Positions 8,954-17,378 of a DNA stretch of 62,627 nucleotides are shown here, piece after piece. Under the pieces are notes generated by a model. That model saw only the letters and a program-made list of their open reading frames with translations, ran no database searches and was not told the origin of the DNA. The number at the start of each line of letters is the position of its first letter. The stretch's first letter is position 1. The DNA comes from CAYQJS01 sp964417895 (lineage in GTDB: Bacteria; Chloroflexota; UBA6077; SHYK01). The DNA is taken from the NCBI GenBank assembly GCA_964417895.1, contig CAYQJS010000034.1, positions 1 through 62,627 of the forward strand, in the 5' to 3' direction. Position numbers and translations under genes: made by a program.

Positions 8954-9044
8954 TCACCCCCACCCCAACCCTCCCCCGTCGAGGGGGAGGGGGATAGAGC
9001 CGGTCCCCTCCCCCCTTGCGGGGGAGGGATGGGGTGGGGGGTGA
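8954..9044. repeat. Dispersed G/C hairpin repeat, family C
   Basis: Two nested stems of the type CCCTCCCCCGTCGAGGGGGA, flanked by CACCCCCACCCC and its complement GGGGTGGGGGG. Similar units occur at 40711, 41848, 45925, 46216, 50851, 51909 and 62468. This copy fills the space between the convergent cyclodeaminase-like and VOC genes, where it could also act in transcription termination. Confidence 0.8.
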
Positions 9045-9070
9045 CGTGCTCAGCGATACTGCACTGGCCG

Positions 9071-9517
9071 CTAAACCGCCAGGGCCTGGGAGCGTCCCGC
9101 GATGCCGGCAGGCTCTTGCCGCCAGGTCTCAGGCTGCACGTCGATGTAGAGCTCGACGCGGTTGCCATCAGGGTCTCTGAGGTAGGCGCTGTGGGTGACG
9201 CCGCCGTGATCGGTGGTGTGGTCGACCTTCACGCCAGCCTCGGCCAGCTCGTCGAGCGCCGCATGCAGCTCCTCATCTGTCGTCCCGATCTTCAGGGCGA
9301 AGTGCCGCAAGCCCAGCGTATTTCCCTCCGGAGGCACGGCGTCCGGATCACTCTGGACCACGAGAAGCTCATGGTGCGTCCGACCCCCCGAGAACATGAC
9401 GCCGCGCTCTCCCAGGCGAGCTACCTCCTTGAATCCCAGGATGTCCCCGTAGAAATGGACCGAACTTTGTAGGTCCCTAACCGACAGCACAATATGACCC
9501 AGCTCTTTGATCTCCAT
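9071..9517 (-). CDS. VOC / glyoxalase-type dioxygenase-fold protein
   Basis: A 148-residue protein with two beta-alpha-beta-beta-beta modules of the vicinal oxygen chelate fold. Likely metal ligands are His8 in ELGHIVLSVRDL, the His in LGLRHFALKIG and the Glu in RDPDGNRVELYID near the C-terminus, the usual His/His/Glu arrangement. Members include glyoxalase I and extradiol dioxygenases; this one is closest by pattern to lactoylglutathione-lyase-like or fosfomycin-resistance-like annotations, without a certain substrate. The start has a GGAG in the preceding bases (CTCC on the plus strand at about 9525). Confidence 0.85.
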   Translation of the reverse strand: MEIKELGHIVLSVRDLQSSVHFYGDILGFKEVARLGERGVMFSGGRTHHELLVVQSDPDAVPPEGNTLGLRHFALKIGTTDEELHAALDELAEAGVKVDHTTDHGGVTHSAYLRDPDGNRVELYIDVQPETWRQEPAGIAGRSQALAV

Positions 9518-9683
9518 GGCACCACTCCTTCTCCGACGACATTGAGCACAGGATACCGCCCCTCGCGGCGCCGATCCAGCCGCTCCCGGGCCTTTAGTCT
9601 AGCGGCCCGGGAGGTAATCACCGCGGGCGGACCGGACACCAGCGCTCCTGGAAACGTCCTGATCGGCCCACCCGGTGCCACGT

Positions 9684-9708
9684 ACGTACGCTATAGTATG
9701 GCGTACGT
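9684..9708. promoter_or_regulatory. Palindromic operator over the -10 of the Phd/VapC operon
   Basis: An eight-base inverted repeat ACGTACGC ... GCGTACGT is separated by nine bases, TATAGTATG, that contain a good -10 hexamer TATAGT (9692-9697). It ends 15 bp before the antitoxin ATG. Antitoxins of this type usually repress their own operon by binding such palindromes. Confidence 0.6.
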
Positions 9709-9723
9709 GATGGGGGTTTGAGC

Positions 9724-9948
9724 ATGGTCATCACCGCGTCGGAACTGCGGCAGAACATCTACAAACTGCTCGACCAGGTGCTAGACAGCGGCGTCCCACT
9801 CGAGATCGAGCGCAACGGACGACGGCTGCGGGTAATCCCGACCGACGCTCCTCCGAAACTTGACCGCGTTGTTGGGCATGCGGACTACGTCGTCGGCGAT
9901 CCGGAAGAGCTGGTCCACATCGATTGGTCCAACGAGTGGCGTCCATGA
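9724..9948 (+). CDS. Type II antitoxin, Phd/YefM family
   Basis: A 74-residue protein with the Phd/YefM N-terminal DNA-binding fold, seen in MVITASELRQNIYKLLDQVL and EIERNGRRLRVIP, followed by a short acidic C-terminus that would wrap the toxin. The ATG at 9724 has GGGGGT about 8 bp upstream; a TTG at 9718 is the only alternative. Its stop overlaps the toxin start as ATGA, so translation is coupled. It would neutralise the adjacent PIN-domain ribonuclease and, with it, repress the operon at the palindrome at 9684-9708. Confidence 0.85.
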   Translation: MVITASELRQNIYKLLDQVLDSGVPLEIERNGRRLRVIPTDAPPKLDRVVGHADYVVGDPEELVHIDWSNEWRP

Positions 9949-10325
9949 TTCTGCTCGATACGCATCTTCTAGTCTGGCTGTACGGGGGCGAGCGGAATCG
10001 CATTCCGCCTTCTGTCCAACAGCGGCTCAACCGGGAACAGCTGGGGTTGTCCCCCTTCGTACAGCTGGAGCTGGCGTATCTCTATGAGGTCGGACGAGTC
10101 AGGAGCTCTGCCCAGGCGGTGGTCGAAGAACTTGGAACGCGATTGGAGCTCGTTGTTGCCGACGTGGCAGCCGCGGCAGTGTGTCGCGCGGCGCTCGGGC
10201 TCACGTGGACGCGCGACCCGTTTGACCGCCTGCTCACTGCCCATGCCACCGTTGCGAACCTGCCGCTAGTCACGAAAGACGAAACGATTCGCCAGCATTT
10301 CTCTCTGGCGTGGTGGGCTGAGTAG
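9945..10325 (+). CDS. PIN-domain toxin, VapC type
   Basis: A 126-residue PIN-domain protein, a Mg-dependent ribonuclease toxin. It starts MILLDTHLLVWLY, giving the first acidic residue (Asp5). The second acidic position is the Glu in FVQLELAYL, and the third is the Asp in TWTRDPFDRLL. The late motif LPLVTKDETIRQH is typical. The ATG at 9945 overlaps the antitoxin stop by four bases. VapC toxins usually cleave tRNA or rRNA; the target here is unknown. The pairing of a Phd-like antitoxin with a PIN toxin is common. Confidence 0.88.
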   Translation: MILLDTHLLVWLYGGERNRIPPSVQQRLNREQLGLSPFVQLELAYLYEVGRVRSSAQAVVEELGTRLELVVADVAAAAVCRAALGLTWTRDPFDRLLTAHATVANLPLVTKDETIRQHFSLAWWAE

Positions 10326-10378
10326 CTTCGACGCTACCCGAGGAACGCGGAGCGGATTCAAGTTCCGCTCGCGGATGT

Positions 10379-11539
10379 TTACACCGCGAGGCCCATCTGG
10401 GGCTTGTCGAAGGTGAACTCCCCGCGCTTCTTGAGCCAGGGCCGCCGCCACTCCACATCCTCGTCCTTGAAGTCCGTCGTGGTGCGCGGCATCGGCTTGG
10501 GCATTGGTTGGTGGTAGAGCTTAGCCACGTTTTCCCGAAGCACCTTGGCTCGGGTCTCCTCGTTCACTTGACTCAGGGTCAGCGCCACGGCGTCGTCGGT
10601 GTGAGGCCAGATGCCGCCCGGGTGCGGATAGTCGTTCGCAAACATGAAGTTGTCGGCGCCCCAGCGCTGCATGAGAAAGCCGCCAACGCCGTCCTCCATG
10701 AAGGTGGCAGAGATCGACTGGCTGAAATACTCGCTGGGCAGCATCGTCAGTCCCAGGTCCCTCCCACGTCCGAACTTCCTGTCAAGGTCCTCGAGATAAA
10801 ACGGGATCCAGCCGCACTCGAACTCGGCCAGGACCAGCTTCAGGCGAGGATGTCGCTCGAACACCCCGGAGAGGATGAGCTCGGCGACCGTCTGCATGGC
10901 GACGACCTTGTGGCCGTACGCCTGCCGCGAGACCGTCGCGAACCGGTCCTCCCCCCGTCGGGTGCTGTAGGCGCCGAAGCCACTGTTGATGTGCATGCTC
11001 ACGGGGACGTCCATGTCCTCGCAGGCGGACCAGAACCGCTCGTAGTGGTCGGTGGTCCACGGGAGATGCTCCGGCGGGGCAATCCAGAGGGTCACGCCCT
11101 TGAGCCCCTCCTTCTTCGTTCGCTCCATCTCGCCGATTGCATAGTCCATGTCCCATAGGCCGATATGGGCCTGCCCCCACAGTCGATCGGGCGCCTCCGA
11201 GCAGAACTCAATCATCCAGTCGTTGTAGACCCGGTCAGAAGCCTTGGCCAGCTCGACGTCGCCGGTCTCGGTGTACTGATCGTAAATGCTCTTCGCCAAG
11301 GTAGGATACAGGACCTCCGCGGCGATGCCGTCGGCGGCCATGTCCTTGAGCCTGGCGACGGGGTCCCATCCGCCCGGGCGGGCATGGTTTGCGCGCCCGA
11401 GCCGAATCCTTGGGAACTGGAGCGCGCGATCCCGGAACTTGGGGGGAAGCATCTTCTGCCACAGATCGGGCTGCTCGGAAACGTGGGAGTCGGCAGAAAT
11501 ACGAATCTCCTGAGTACGCGGGTCTGCAGACTGACTCAT
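10379..11539 (-). CDS. Amidohydrolase-2 family metal-dependent hydrolase
   Basis: A 386-residue TIM-barrel amidohydrolase-2 protein. The N-terminal metal site reads ISADSHVSEQPDLW, the mid-barrel His is in VSMHINSGF, and the catalytic Asp region is FMFANDYPHPGGIWPH. The family includes decarboxylases and hydrolases of aromatic acids such as ACMSD and gamma-resorcylate decarboxylase. The N-terminal HxH of ACMSD is reduced to DxH here, as is common in this branch. It is the first of three family members in 8 kb (the others at 11583 and 17565) and is followed upstream by the second in the same direction, 44 bp apart. A role in aromatic-acid breakdown is plausible given the Rieske genes in the window. 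Confidence 0.88.
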   Translation of the reverse strand: MSQSADPRTQEIRISADSHVSEQPDLWQKMLPPKFRDRALQFPRIRLGRANHARPGGWDPVARLKDMAADGIAAEVLYPTLAKSIYDQYTETGDVELAKASDRVYNDWMIEFCSEAPDRLWGQAHIGLWDMDYAIGEMERTKKEGLKGVTLWIAPPEHLPWTTDHYERFWSACEDMDVPVSMHINSGFGAYSTRRGEDRFATVSRQAYGHKVVAMQTVAELILSGVFERHPRLKLVLAEFECGWIPFYLEDLDRKFGRGRDLGLTMLPSEYFSQSISATFMEDGVGGFLMQRWGADNFMFANDYPHPGGIWPHTDDAVALTLSQVNEETRAKVLRENVAKLYHQPMPKPMPRTTTDFKDEDVEWRRPWLKKRGEFTFDKPQMGLAV

Positions 11540-11582
11540 GGGCGCGCCCTTCCTTTCTTCTCTTAACGCGTCGAACCGGCTG

Positions 11583-12626
11583 TCAAATGCCGTAGAAGCG
11601 CCGGGGGTTATCCTCCAGGATCTTGCGTGCCACGGCCGCCGGGATCTCTCCCGTCGCGCCTCGCTGCTCCACGATGTCGAGGGCCATCAGCTCCGCCGAC
11701 TGGTCGGCATGCGTGTAGTCCGTTCCGACCAGGAGATTGTCCTCCATCCCGAACTGCAGGATGTACGGAAGGTCATCCTGGCTCTGGCATGCTACGTAGA
11801 TTCGGGATTCGCGAAACAGGTCCCGCTTGACGTCGACTGACTGGCGGCCGCCGGCGGCCTGGAGATGCTGTCGGCGATCGCCGGCAGCATGGATAGACAG
11901 GAGGAAGGGCACCCACGACGCTCCCGCTTCGATGAAGCCTATCCGGAGGGCAGGCAACCGGTCCAGAACGCCGGAGATCAGCAAGGGCTGGAAAGCAACG
12001 ATAGCGTCAAGAGCAGTGGGGGATAGCCCTCCGGGACCGTCAGACCCAGTGTGAATGCAGATGGGGACGTCGAGGCCGGCGGCCTCCTCGTAGAGAGGGA
12101 AGAAGTAGGGGTCGCCGGCTCTTCGCCCGCCGGCCTCAACCCCCTTCTTGAACACGCCGCAGGCGCCATGGTCCTTGGCCCACCGCAGCTCTTCGACCGC
12201 CTTGTCCATGGTCAGGAGCGGCAGCACCGCCACCCACCGCAGCCGCCCGCGACTCTGCTCCGTGCGCGCGGCGATCCAACGATTGTAGGACCTCGTGAGC
12301 GCCAACTCGACCTCGGGGCGCCCGGTGAACCCGCTGCGGATGAACACCGTGGGGTACAGAACCTGCACGTCGATGCGCAGCTCATCCAGATGCCTCAAGC
12401 GGGCGTCGACGTCCAGCAGCTGACTGGTTGCCGCTGTGGCTCCGGTGCGCCGGTAATCGCGCACCGGTCGCCTGAGGACTACGCCGTCTGCGACCCACCG
12501 CTGATCGCGTTCCGTCGCGACTTCAGGATCGCGAGTGATCGGCTTCAACCGGCTCTCGCACTCCTCGAGGTACTCCCAGGTGGCCTCCGTTTCGTCGACG
12601 TGGGAATCCGCGTCAATTCGGAACAT
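11583..12626 (-). CDS. Amidohydrolase-2 family protein
   Basis: A 347-residue TIM-barrel protein starting MFRIDADSHVDETEATWEYL. The second metal or substrate His is in VPICIHTGSDGPGG, and the C-terminal Asp is in LLVGTDYTHADQSAE. Its closest relative in the window is the protein at 17565-18641, which shares the whole layout (TWxYLE near the start, DVQVxxxT, GTDYxHxDxSxE at the end). The 44-bp gap to the gene at 10379 suggests they form a unit. The SBP at 12687 precedes it by about 60 bp on the same strand, so a transporter-component and hydrolase operon of 12687, 11583 and 10379 is likely. Confidence 0.88.
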   Translation of the reverse strand: MFRIDADSHVDETEATWEYLEECESRLKPITRDPEVATERDQRWVADGVVLRRPVRDYRRTGATAATSQLLDVDARLRHLDELRIDVQVLYPTVFIRSGFTGRPEVELALTRSYNRWIAARTEQSRGRLRWVAVLPLLTMDKAVEELRWAKDHGACGVFKKGVEAGGRRAGDPYFFPLYEEAAGLDVPICIHTGSDGPGGLSPTALDAIVAFQPLLISGVLDRLPALRIGFIEAGASWVPFLLSIHAAGDRRQHLQAAGGRQSVDVKRDLFRESRIYVACQSQDDLPYILQFGMEDNLLVGTDYTHADQSAELMALDIVEQRGATGEIPAAVARKILEDNPRRFYGI

Positions 12627-12686
12627 CGTCCCTCCTCGCTACGGGATGGCCGTTCTATAGGATGGCAACGGCTGGGCGCGGTGCAA

Positions 12687-13691
12687 CTATAGTCTCTCCT
12701 CGGCGATGAGGATCTCGTTCGGGAAGATCTCGTCGAGTGGCTGTTTCCGGGGGGTGAGGCTCTGCTCAACCGAGATGGTCTGGACCATGTCGATGGCCGG
12801 GGCGTTCACGCTTACCCCGTAGGCGAATGGATCTCCTCCCATCAACTGCTGCACCTCGGCAAGGTAGTGGTTCTGAAACACGAACAACGTTTGCTGCCGA
12901 GTTCGCGACATGGCGATCTTCTTGGCTTCTTCGAAAGCGTTGAGGAGGCTGATCGCCACCCACGGGTGATCATCGAGGATGCTCTCTCGGAGAGCCGTGG
13001 TGTGGTGCGGTGGGAAGATGCGGCTCTTCTCATAGTAGCGGATCGCCTCGGACTTCGGGTCGGAAAAGAGAGTGCAGAAGTCGGGGTTGCCGCGGATGTC
13101 CACGCCCTCTCGTGCCAGGGCGCTGTTTGACTCACCGCCCCAGCTCATGGCGGCATCGATCTCGCCGCGCAGGAAGAGTGTGCTCTCCGCGACGTTGGCG
13201 TACGTCAGCTTGACGGGCGGCTTGGTGCCGCTGATGCCGGTGTGACTGTAGTGCTCTCCCCTCGTCTGCACCCATTCCATATCTTGCGGCGCCACGCCAA
13301 ACTCATGTTGCAGCACGCCGCGGATCCACAGCGCCGCCGTCTGCTGATAGTCACCGACGGCGAAGCGCCTGCTCTTCAGGTCCTCGGGGTGATCCACCCT
13401 GATGCCAGAGGATTTACGGATGACGATATTCGTGTAGGAGAAGTTCCGGTTGTGGAACACAGGGAGGAGGCGATACGGGAAATCCTTCGCCCGCTCGACC
13501 AGAAAGGACGAGAACGACATCTCCGAAAGGTCGTAGCGATGGAACTTGATCTGGTCGTAGAACACGCCGGGAACGGCGCCGGGCATCCCCTGGTAGTCGA
13601 GTGTGATGCCGGCGGGCTTGACCTCGCCGGTGATCAGCGGTAGGACGCGGTCGTAAGGGGTCATGGCGAAGGACAGCTTCAGGTCAGTCAT
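12687..13691 (-). CDS. Periplasmic-binding-fold protein, 4,5-dihydroxyphthalate decarboxylase-like
   Basis: A 334-residue protein with the type-II periplasmic-binding fold. It has no signal peptide: it starts MTDLKLSFAMTPYDRVLPL. Its overall pattern (GITLDYQGM, FHRYDLSEMSFSSFL, YTNIVIRKSSGI, FAVGDYQQTAALWIRG) is that of the family annotated as 4,5-dihydroxyphthalate decarboxylase or NMT1/PhnD-like. The lack of a leader fits the cytoplasmic enzyme better than a transporter component. If so, it would decarboxylate a dihydroxyphthalate-type intermediate, in keeping with the Rieske oxygenases elsewhere in the window. It heads a probable operon with the two downstream amidohydrolases. Confidence 0.75.
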   Translation of the reverse strand: MTDLKLSFAMTPYDRVLPLITGEVKPAGITLDYQGMPGAVPGVFYDQIKFHRYDLSEMSFSSFLVERAKDFPYRLLPVFHNRNFSYTNIVIRKSSGIRVDHPEDLKSRRFAVGDYQQTAALWIRGVLQHEFGVAPQDMEWVQTRGEHYSHTGISGTKPPVKLTYANVAESTLFLRGEIDAAMSWGGESNSALAREGVDIRGNPDFCTLFSDPKSEAIRYYEKSRIFPPHHTTALRESILDDHPWVAISLLNAFEEAKKIAMSRTRQQTLFVFQNHYLAEVQQLMGGDPFAYGVSVNAPAIDMVQTISVEQSLTPRKQPLDEIFPNEILIAEERL

Positions 13692-13795
13692 GATTCTCCT
13701 TCCGCTAGAGAGCCAATCCGCGCGTCACGCCCTGCCGCCCCCACGATACAGGGCCCACCTTTCAAGACCCAATTCCCGCGCTGAGGTCCACGTGC

Positions 13796-14332
13796 TCAGA
13801 CGGTAGCCGAACCCTGTAGTCCGAGCAGGCCTCGTAGGGCCTCGATCATGCCGAGATGCCTGTTGTCGTGAGCGAGGTGGGTCAAGAGGACGTTCTGCAC
13901 GGAACGACGTTGCGCGTCGGGTGGACGTGTCTGATCAGACAGTTGGTCGGGCGACAGGGCGCTCACGAAGCTGTCGAAAGCCGCGAATGCGTCTTCGGCA
14001 TACGCAACGAGCGCTGCCTTGGCCGGTAGGATGAGCCGCTCCGATGCCTCGTCGCCCATGCCCATGCCCGTGCTGATTTGCCCCAGATCGGTGGCCTCCA
14101 GGTCCCAGCGCGAAGCCAGATCCCGTTCATGCCAGATCTGCGCACCACCGCCGATGATCTGGCGGTCGTAGTCCGCCCAGCGGGCCGTGTGGAAAACGTG
14201 AAAGCCGATGGCGGGCGCATGCGGGCCAGGCCTCCAGCGAAGCTGCTCGTCCGTCAGTCCTGCGACAGAGGCCAGCAGCCGCTGATGCGCCTGCCGCCGT
14301 TCGTCTCTGAGTCCATCGAATAGATCGGGCAT
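13796..14332 (-). CDS. DinB-family protein
   Basis: A 178-residue DinB-like four-helix protein. Likely metal-site histidines are in FHVFHTARWADYDRQ and in the C-terminal LLTHLAHDNRHLGM. N-terminal MPDLFDGLRDERRQAHQRLL and the loop TDEQLRWRPGPHA are typical of the DinB_2 branch. The role is undetermined; it may be a metal-dependent transferase. Upstream on the plus strand lies a methyltransferase gene, divergently oriented. Confidence 0.8.
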   Translation of the reverse strand: MPDLFDGLRDERRQAHQRLLASVAGLTDEQLRWRPGPHAPAIGFHVFHTARWADYDRQIIGGGAQIWHERDLASRWDLEATDLGQISTGMGMGDEASERLILPAKAALVAYAEDAFAAFDSFVSALSPDQLSDQTRPPDAQRRSVQNVLLTHLAHDNRHLGMIEALRGLLGLQGSATV

Positions 14333-14528
14333 ACCCTAATTGTCAGCCAGGGCGGGCGTTCTGGCAAGCGGCCGTGGCGGAGTGGCCACCCGCTGACTGT
14401 CCGCTCACAGTGTGCGGTGAGGCTCACGTCGTGTAGATTGACGGCGTTCTTAAGAGAGGCGACGGTCCGGGACCGCGCGACCGCTGGCGCCGGTCCCGAG
14501 ACAGCATTTCAGCCGGAGGGCGCTACCA

Positions 14529-15389
14529 ATGGAAGATCGAGCGACTCGGGCCCCAGCGGTGTGCGCGGGTAGGATCGATTGGCCGGGCCGATGGCGGGCG
14601 CTACTGGAAGCCCGCGAGGCTGCCGGGCGCGCCGACTTCCTGGCTGGCGGCAGTCGCTGGGAGGCCCGTGCCGAGCGCTTTGCTCGGTTGGCGCGCTCGC
14701 TCGACCCCGCGGCCGACCCGTTTGTTAAGGCGCTACGGGAGGTGATCCGCTCAACGGACACGGTTCTTGATGTCGGCGCGGGGGCCGGACGTTACAGCAT
14801 GCCGATCGCGTCCAGCGTCGCAGCGATCACGGCGGTCGAGCCGTCAACCGCGATGCGGGCCGAGTTGGCGCGTGGAGCCGCCGCGCGGGGGCTCACCAAC
14901 CTCACCATCGTAGGGAGCAGCTGGGAGACCGCTGAGGTCGAGCCACATGATGTCGCCTTCTCCGCCAACGTACTCTATTTCGTGCCTGACGCCGTCCGAT
15001 TTCTCGAGAAGCTCGACCACCATGCCCGCCGCGCGTGCCTTATTCTCCATCGATTGGACCAGCCCTCAGCCCAGCTGCTCCCGCTCTGGGAGGAGATCTG
15101 GGGCCGCCCGCGTCCTCCCGAACCGAACGCCCTGGATCTGTTCAACCTCCTCTTCAGCATAGGGATTCGCGCTGACCTGCGCCTCGCACCACGGCCTGCT
15201 CCGGGGCGCTACGCGACACTCGAGGAAGCTGTCACCGAAGCCAGACAGACCCTGGAACTGGCATCGGACGACTCCACACACGACGCGCGGATCGCGGCAT
15301 TCCTCCGTGGCATCCTCACTGAGCGCGACGGTCAGCTCGAAATGCCGCCAGGCCCACAGATGGCCATCATCTCGTGGGAGAGCGCCTGA
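14529..15389 (+). CDS. Class I SAM-dependent methyltransferase
   Basis: A 286-residue protein. After a 70-residue N-terminal helical part, motif I reads VLDVGAGAGRYSMPIA (SAM-binding glycine-rich loop) and motif II ends AVEPSTAMRAELA, with the acidic residue Glu binding the ribose. Motif III/IV is DVAFSANVLYFVPDA. The C-terminal domain resembles small-molecule methyltransferases; the substrate is unknown. The ATG at 14529 has GGAGGG about ten bases upstream. It converges on the dehydrogenase at 15453, and a 14-bp perfect palindrome (GCGGCGATCGCCGC) lies between them. Confidence 0.85.
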   Translation: MEDRATRAPAVCAGRIDWPGRWRALLEAREAAGRADFLAGGSRWEARAERFARLARSLDPAADPFVKALREVIRSTDTVLDVGAGAGRYSMPIASSVAAITAVEPSTAMRAELARGAAARGLTNLTIVGSSWETAEVEPHDVAFSANVLYFVPDAVRFLEKLDHHARRACLILHRLDQPSAQLLPLWEEIWGRPRPPEPNALDLFNLLFSIGIRADLRLAPRPAPGRYATLEEAVTEARQTLELASDDSTHDARIAAFLRGILTERDGQLEMPPGPQMAIISWESA

Positions 15390-15401
15390 GACCTGACCGG
15401 C

Positions 15402-15415
15402 CGCGGCGATCGCCG
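15402..15415. terminator. GC palindrome between convergent genes
   Basis: A perfect palindrome GCGGCGATCGCCGC lies in the 63-bp gap between the convergent methyltransferase and dehydrogenase genes. It could fold into a short hairpin, but no T tract follows, so termination is only a guess. Confidence 0.25.
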
Positions 15416-15452
15416 CCGCGCCCGGTTGTTCAGTGGGAGCGCTTGAGATGAG

Positions 15453-16442
15453 TCACGGCTTTCGCAGATTCGGGCCGTCGAACACCGCGGGGTTGATGAT
15501 GCGAGTGGGGTCGCCCGTTAGCCAGGTCTGGATGTTCTCGACGGCGTTGCCGAACATCACCTGGTAGGCCTCCTGGGTCACGTAGCCAAGATGCGGGGTG
15601 ATCACCGTGTTTTGGAGCTGTCGGAGCGGATGGTGTTGGGGCAACGGCTCCACATCGAACACGTCGAGGCCTGCCCCAGCGATCTTCTGCTCCGACAGCG
15701 CCGCGATGAGCGCCGACTCGTTCACGATCGGCCCGCGCGAGGTGTTGATCAGGTACGCGGTCGGCTTCATCAGCGCGATCTCGTTCACACCAACGAGGTC
15801 GCGGCTCCGGTCGCTGAGCACGTAGTGGATCGTCACGAAGTCGGACTCACGGAAGAGCTGCTCCTTGGTGGCGTACTCCACGCCCGCCGCCTGGGCCTTC
15901 TCGGGCGTCAGGTTCTGGCTCCAGCCGAGCACCTTCATCTGGAAGGCCAGCCCAACGCGCGCCACTGCCGTCCCAAGGCGTCCCAGACCGATAACACCCA
16001 GGGTTTTCCCGTAAAGCCCTTCTCCGAGGGTCAGCTGCCAGCTGCCGGCGCGAACGGCCGCGTCTTCCTTCGGGATGTGGCGGACTAGCGAGAGAATCAG
16101 CCCCCAGGTGAGCTCCGCCGTCACCGGGCCGGCGCCCATGGCCGTGCCCGCGACAGGGATGCCCAACTCGGTGGCGGCGGCAAAGTCGTAGGAAGCATTG
16201 CCCATGCCGGTGGTCATGAGGAGCTTGAGGTTGGGCAGCTGTTGGAGCAGAGAGCGCCGAAAAGGTGTGCGCTCGCGGATGCCGACTATGACGTCGAAAT
16301 CCTGCAAGCGCTGAGCGAGCGCGCCCTCATCGAAGATGTGGTCTTGGAAAGCCGTGACCTGTGTGCCTTTTGGCAACACGGACCAATCGGCGCTGGTGAG
16401 CGCCTTCTGCTGATAGTCGTCCAGGATGGCCACACGTACCAT
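15453..16442 (-). CDS. D-2-hydroxyacid dehydrogenase family protein
   Basis: A 329-residue NAD-dependent D-isomer 2-hydroxyacid dehydrogenase (phosphoglycerate dehydrogenase / glyoxylate reductase group). It shows the nucleotide loop LGVIGLGRLGTAVARVG, the catalytic Arg in INTSRGPIVNE, the Glu in FDVEPLP and the catalytic His in ITPHLGYVTQ. It would interconvert a 2-oxoacid and its D-2-hydroxyacid in the cytoplasm; the substrate cannot be read. The ATG at 16442 (MVRVAILDDYQQKAL) is preferred over an in-frame upstream start at 16454 because it matches the usual family N-terminus. A family B repeat follows upstream. Confidence 0.88.
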   Translation of the reverse strand: MVRVAILDDYQQKALTSADWSVLPKGTQVTAFQDHIFDEGALAQRLQDFDVIVGIRERTPFRRSLLQQLPNLKLLMTTGMGNASYDFAAATELGIPVAGTAMGAGPVTAELTWGLILSLVRHIPKEDAAVRAGSWQLTLGEGLYGKTLGVIGLGRLGTAVARVGLAFQMKVLGWSQNLTPEKAQAAGVEYATKEQLFRESDFVTIHYVLSDRSRDLVGVNEIALMKPTAYLINTSRGPIVNESALIAALSEQKIAGAGLDVFDVEPLPQHHPLRQLQNTVITPHLGYVTQEAYQVMFGNAVENIQTWLTGDPTRIINPAVFDGPNLRKP

Positions 16443-16512
16443 GTTCCCTCGCACCTCTCACGCTGAGTTTGCCATGTCCCGATATCTCGGGGGGCCACGG
16501 ACAGGTGAAACT

Positions 16513-16574
16513 GTCATGCTGAGCCGCAGGCGAAGCATCTCCCGGGAGACCCCTTCGCTGCGGCTCAGGGTGAC
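16513..16574. repeat. Dispersed hairpin repeat, family B (well preserved)
   Basis: The arms CTGAGCCGCAGGCGAAG and CTTCGCTGCGGCTCAG pair with one bulged base around a CCCGGGAGA-containing loop. It starts GTCATG and ends GTGAC. Same family as 6509-6578, and located between the dehydrogenase and DUF167 genes. Confidence 0.8.
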
Positions 16575-16665
16575 AATTTCAGAGCAGTGCAGCAAGGTAG
16601 CGTTTGGGGAACGCGCAGGTCAAGCAGAGGCGCACGCACGTCGACGGATTCTTGGTGATCGTGGA

Positions 16666-16893
16666 CTACGTCGGTTCCGTGACTTCGACGAGCTTCACAC
16701 GGCTGCGTGCCCCGCGAACGATGGTTACCGAGGATGGCGCGACCCCAAGGAAGAGGGCCACCCGCCGACAGACATCGTCGTTGGCGTGTCCCTGCAGTGC
16801 TCGGGCAGATGTCCACACTTCCAGTGAGCCATCGTCGCGTTTTTGGACCTCCTGCCGCCGGGAGCCGGGATGAACCCGCACGTTAACGCGAAT
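16666..16893 (-). CDS. DUF167 (YggU) family protein, probable ATT start
   Basis: A small protein of about 75 residues matching DUF167/YggU: RVHPGSRRQEVQ near the start, then GHANDDVCRRVALFLGV, then the closing VTIVRGARSRVKLVEV. The function is not established in the family. No ATG fits. A GTG at 16881 would begin in the middle of the first beta strand and lies about 18 bases from the Shine-Dalgarno. An ATT at 16893 restores the strand (IRVNVRVHPGS) and lies exactly 6 bases after GGGAGG (plus strand CCTCCC at 16900-16905). ATT starts are rare, the known case being infC. Upstream of that there is no stop for several codons, so another start cannot be excluded. Confidence 0.7.
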   Translation of the reverse strand: MRVNVRVHPGSRRQEVQKRDDGSLEVWTSARALQGHANDDVCRRVALFLGVAPSSVTIVRGARSRVKLVEVTEPT

Positions 16894-17096
16894 GGCAGTC
16901 CTCCCGCCGCTAAGAGGGGCCGGCTGATTCTACTCATCGAGTGAATCGCGGGCAGGCTCTCCGTCAAGACAATCCGGGTCGCCGTGTCCCCCCGTCCAAG
17001 GGAGGCCGACCGTCAGTTGGCAGCGTATCATGTGCGCGTCGGATCCGAAGCGGGATGCCAAAGGCCACCGGGTTCGGATGCACGAAGGGAGTCTGT

Positions 17097-17378
17097 ATGA
17101 CAGCCGTCCGAGTTGTCGTTCAGTTCGCCGCGGACAGCGCGGCCATAGCCGATCAACGGGTACCGGAGCTCGCTGAGCGTGCCAAGACTGTCCGCCAGGA
17201 GACGGGGTGCTTACAGTTCGAGGTCTTTCGCAGCGCGTCCCGCCCTGAGCAATACGCGCTCATCGAGTTGTGGGAAAGCCAGGAGGTGCTGGACGAGCGT
17301 AATCGGGCGCGCGGCGGGGTGCCGCCGCCTCCAGCTGGCGTAAGTAGGACCATTGAGCATTACCAGCACCACACTTGA
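17097..17378 (+). CDS. Antibiotic biosynthesis monooxygenase (ABM) domain protein
   Basis: A 93-residue dimeric alpha+beta barrel protein of the ABM/YgiN type. It starts MTAVRVVVQFAADSAAIAD, continues with the helix and strand TGCLQFEVFRSASRPEQYAL, and then IELWESQEVLDER. Members are heme-degrading or quinol-oxidising monooxygenases or simple stress proteins; no assignment is possible. The ATG at 17097 has AAGGGAG six bases upstream. A longer open frame from 16941 exists but has no family-like sequence. A hairpin-rich 100 bp follows, before the next amidohydrolase. Confidence 0.75.
   Translation: MTAVRVVVQFAADSAAIADQRVPELAERAKTVRQETGCLQFEVFRSASRPEQYALIELWESQEVLDERNRARGGVPPPPAGVSRTIEHYQHHT

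Noticed and set aside
14450..14761. Minus-strand frame before the methyltransferase
   Set aside because: Ser/Arg/Ala-rich shadow of the methyltransferase 5' end.
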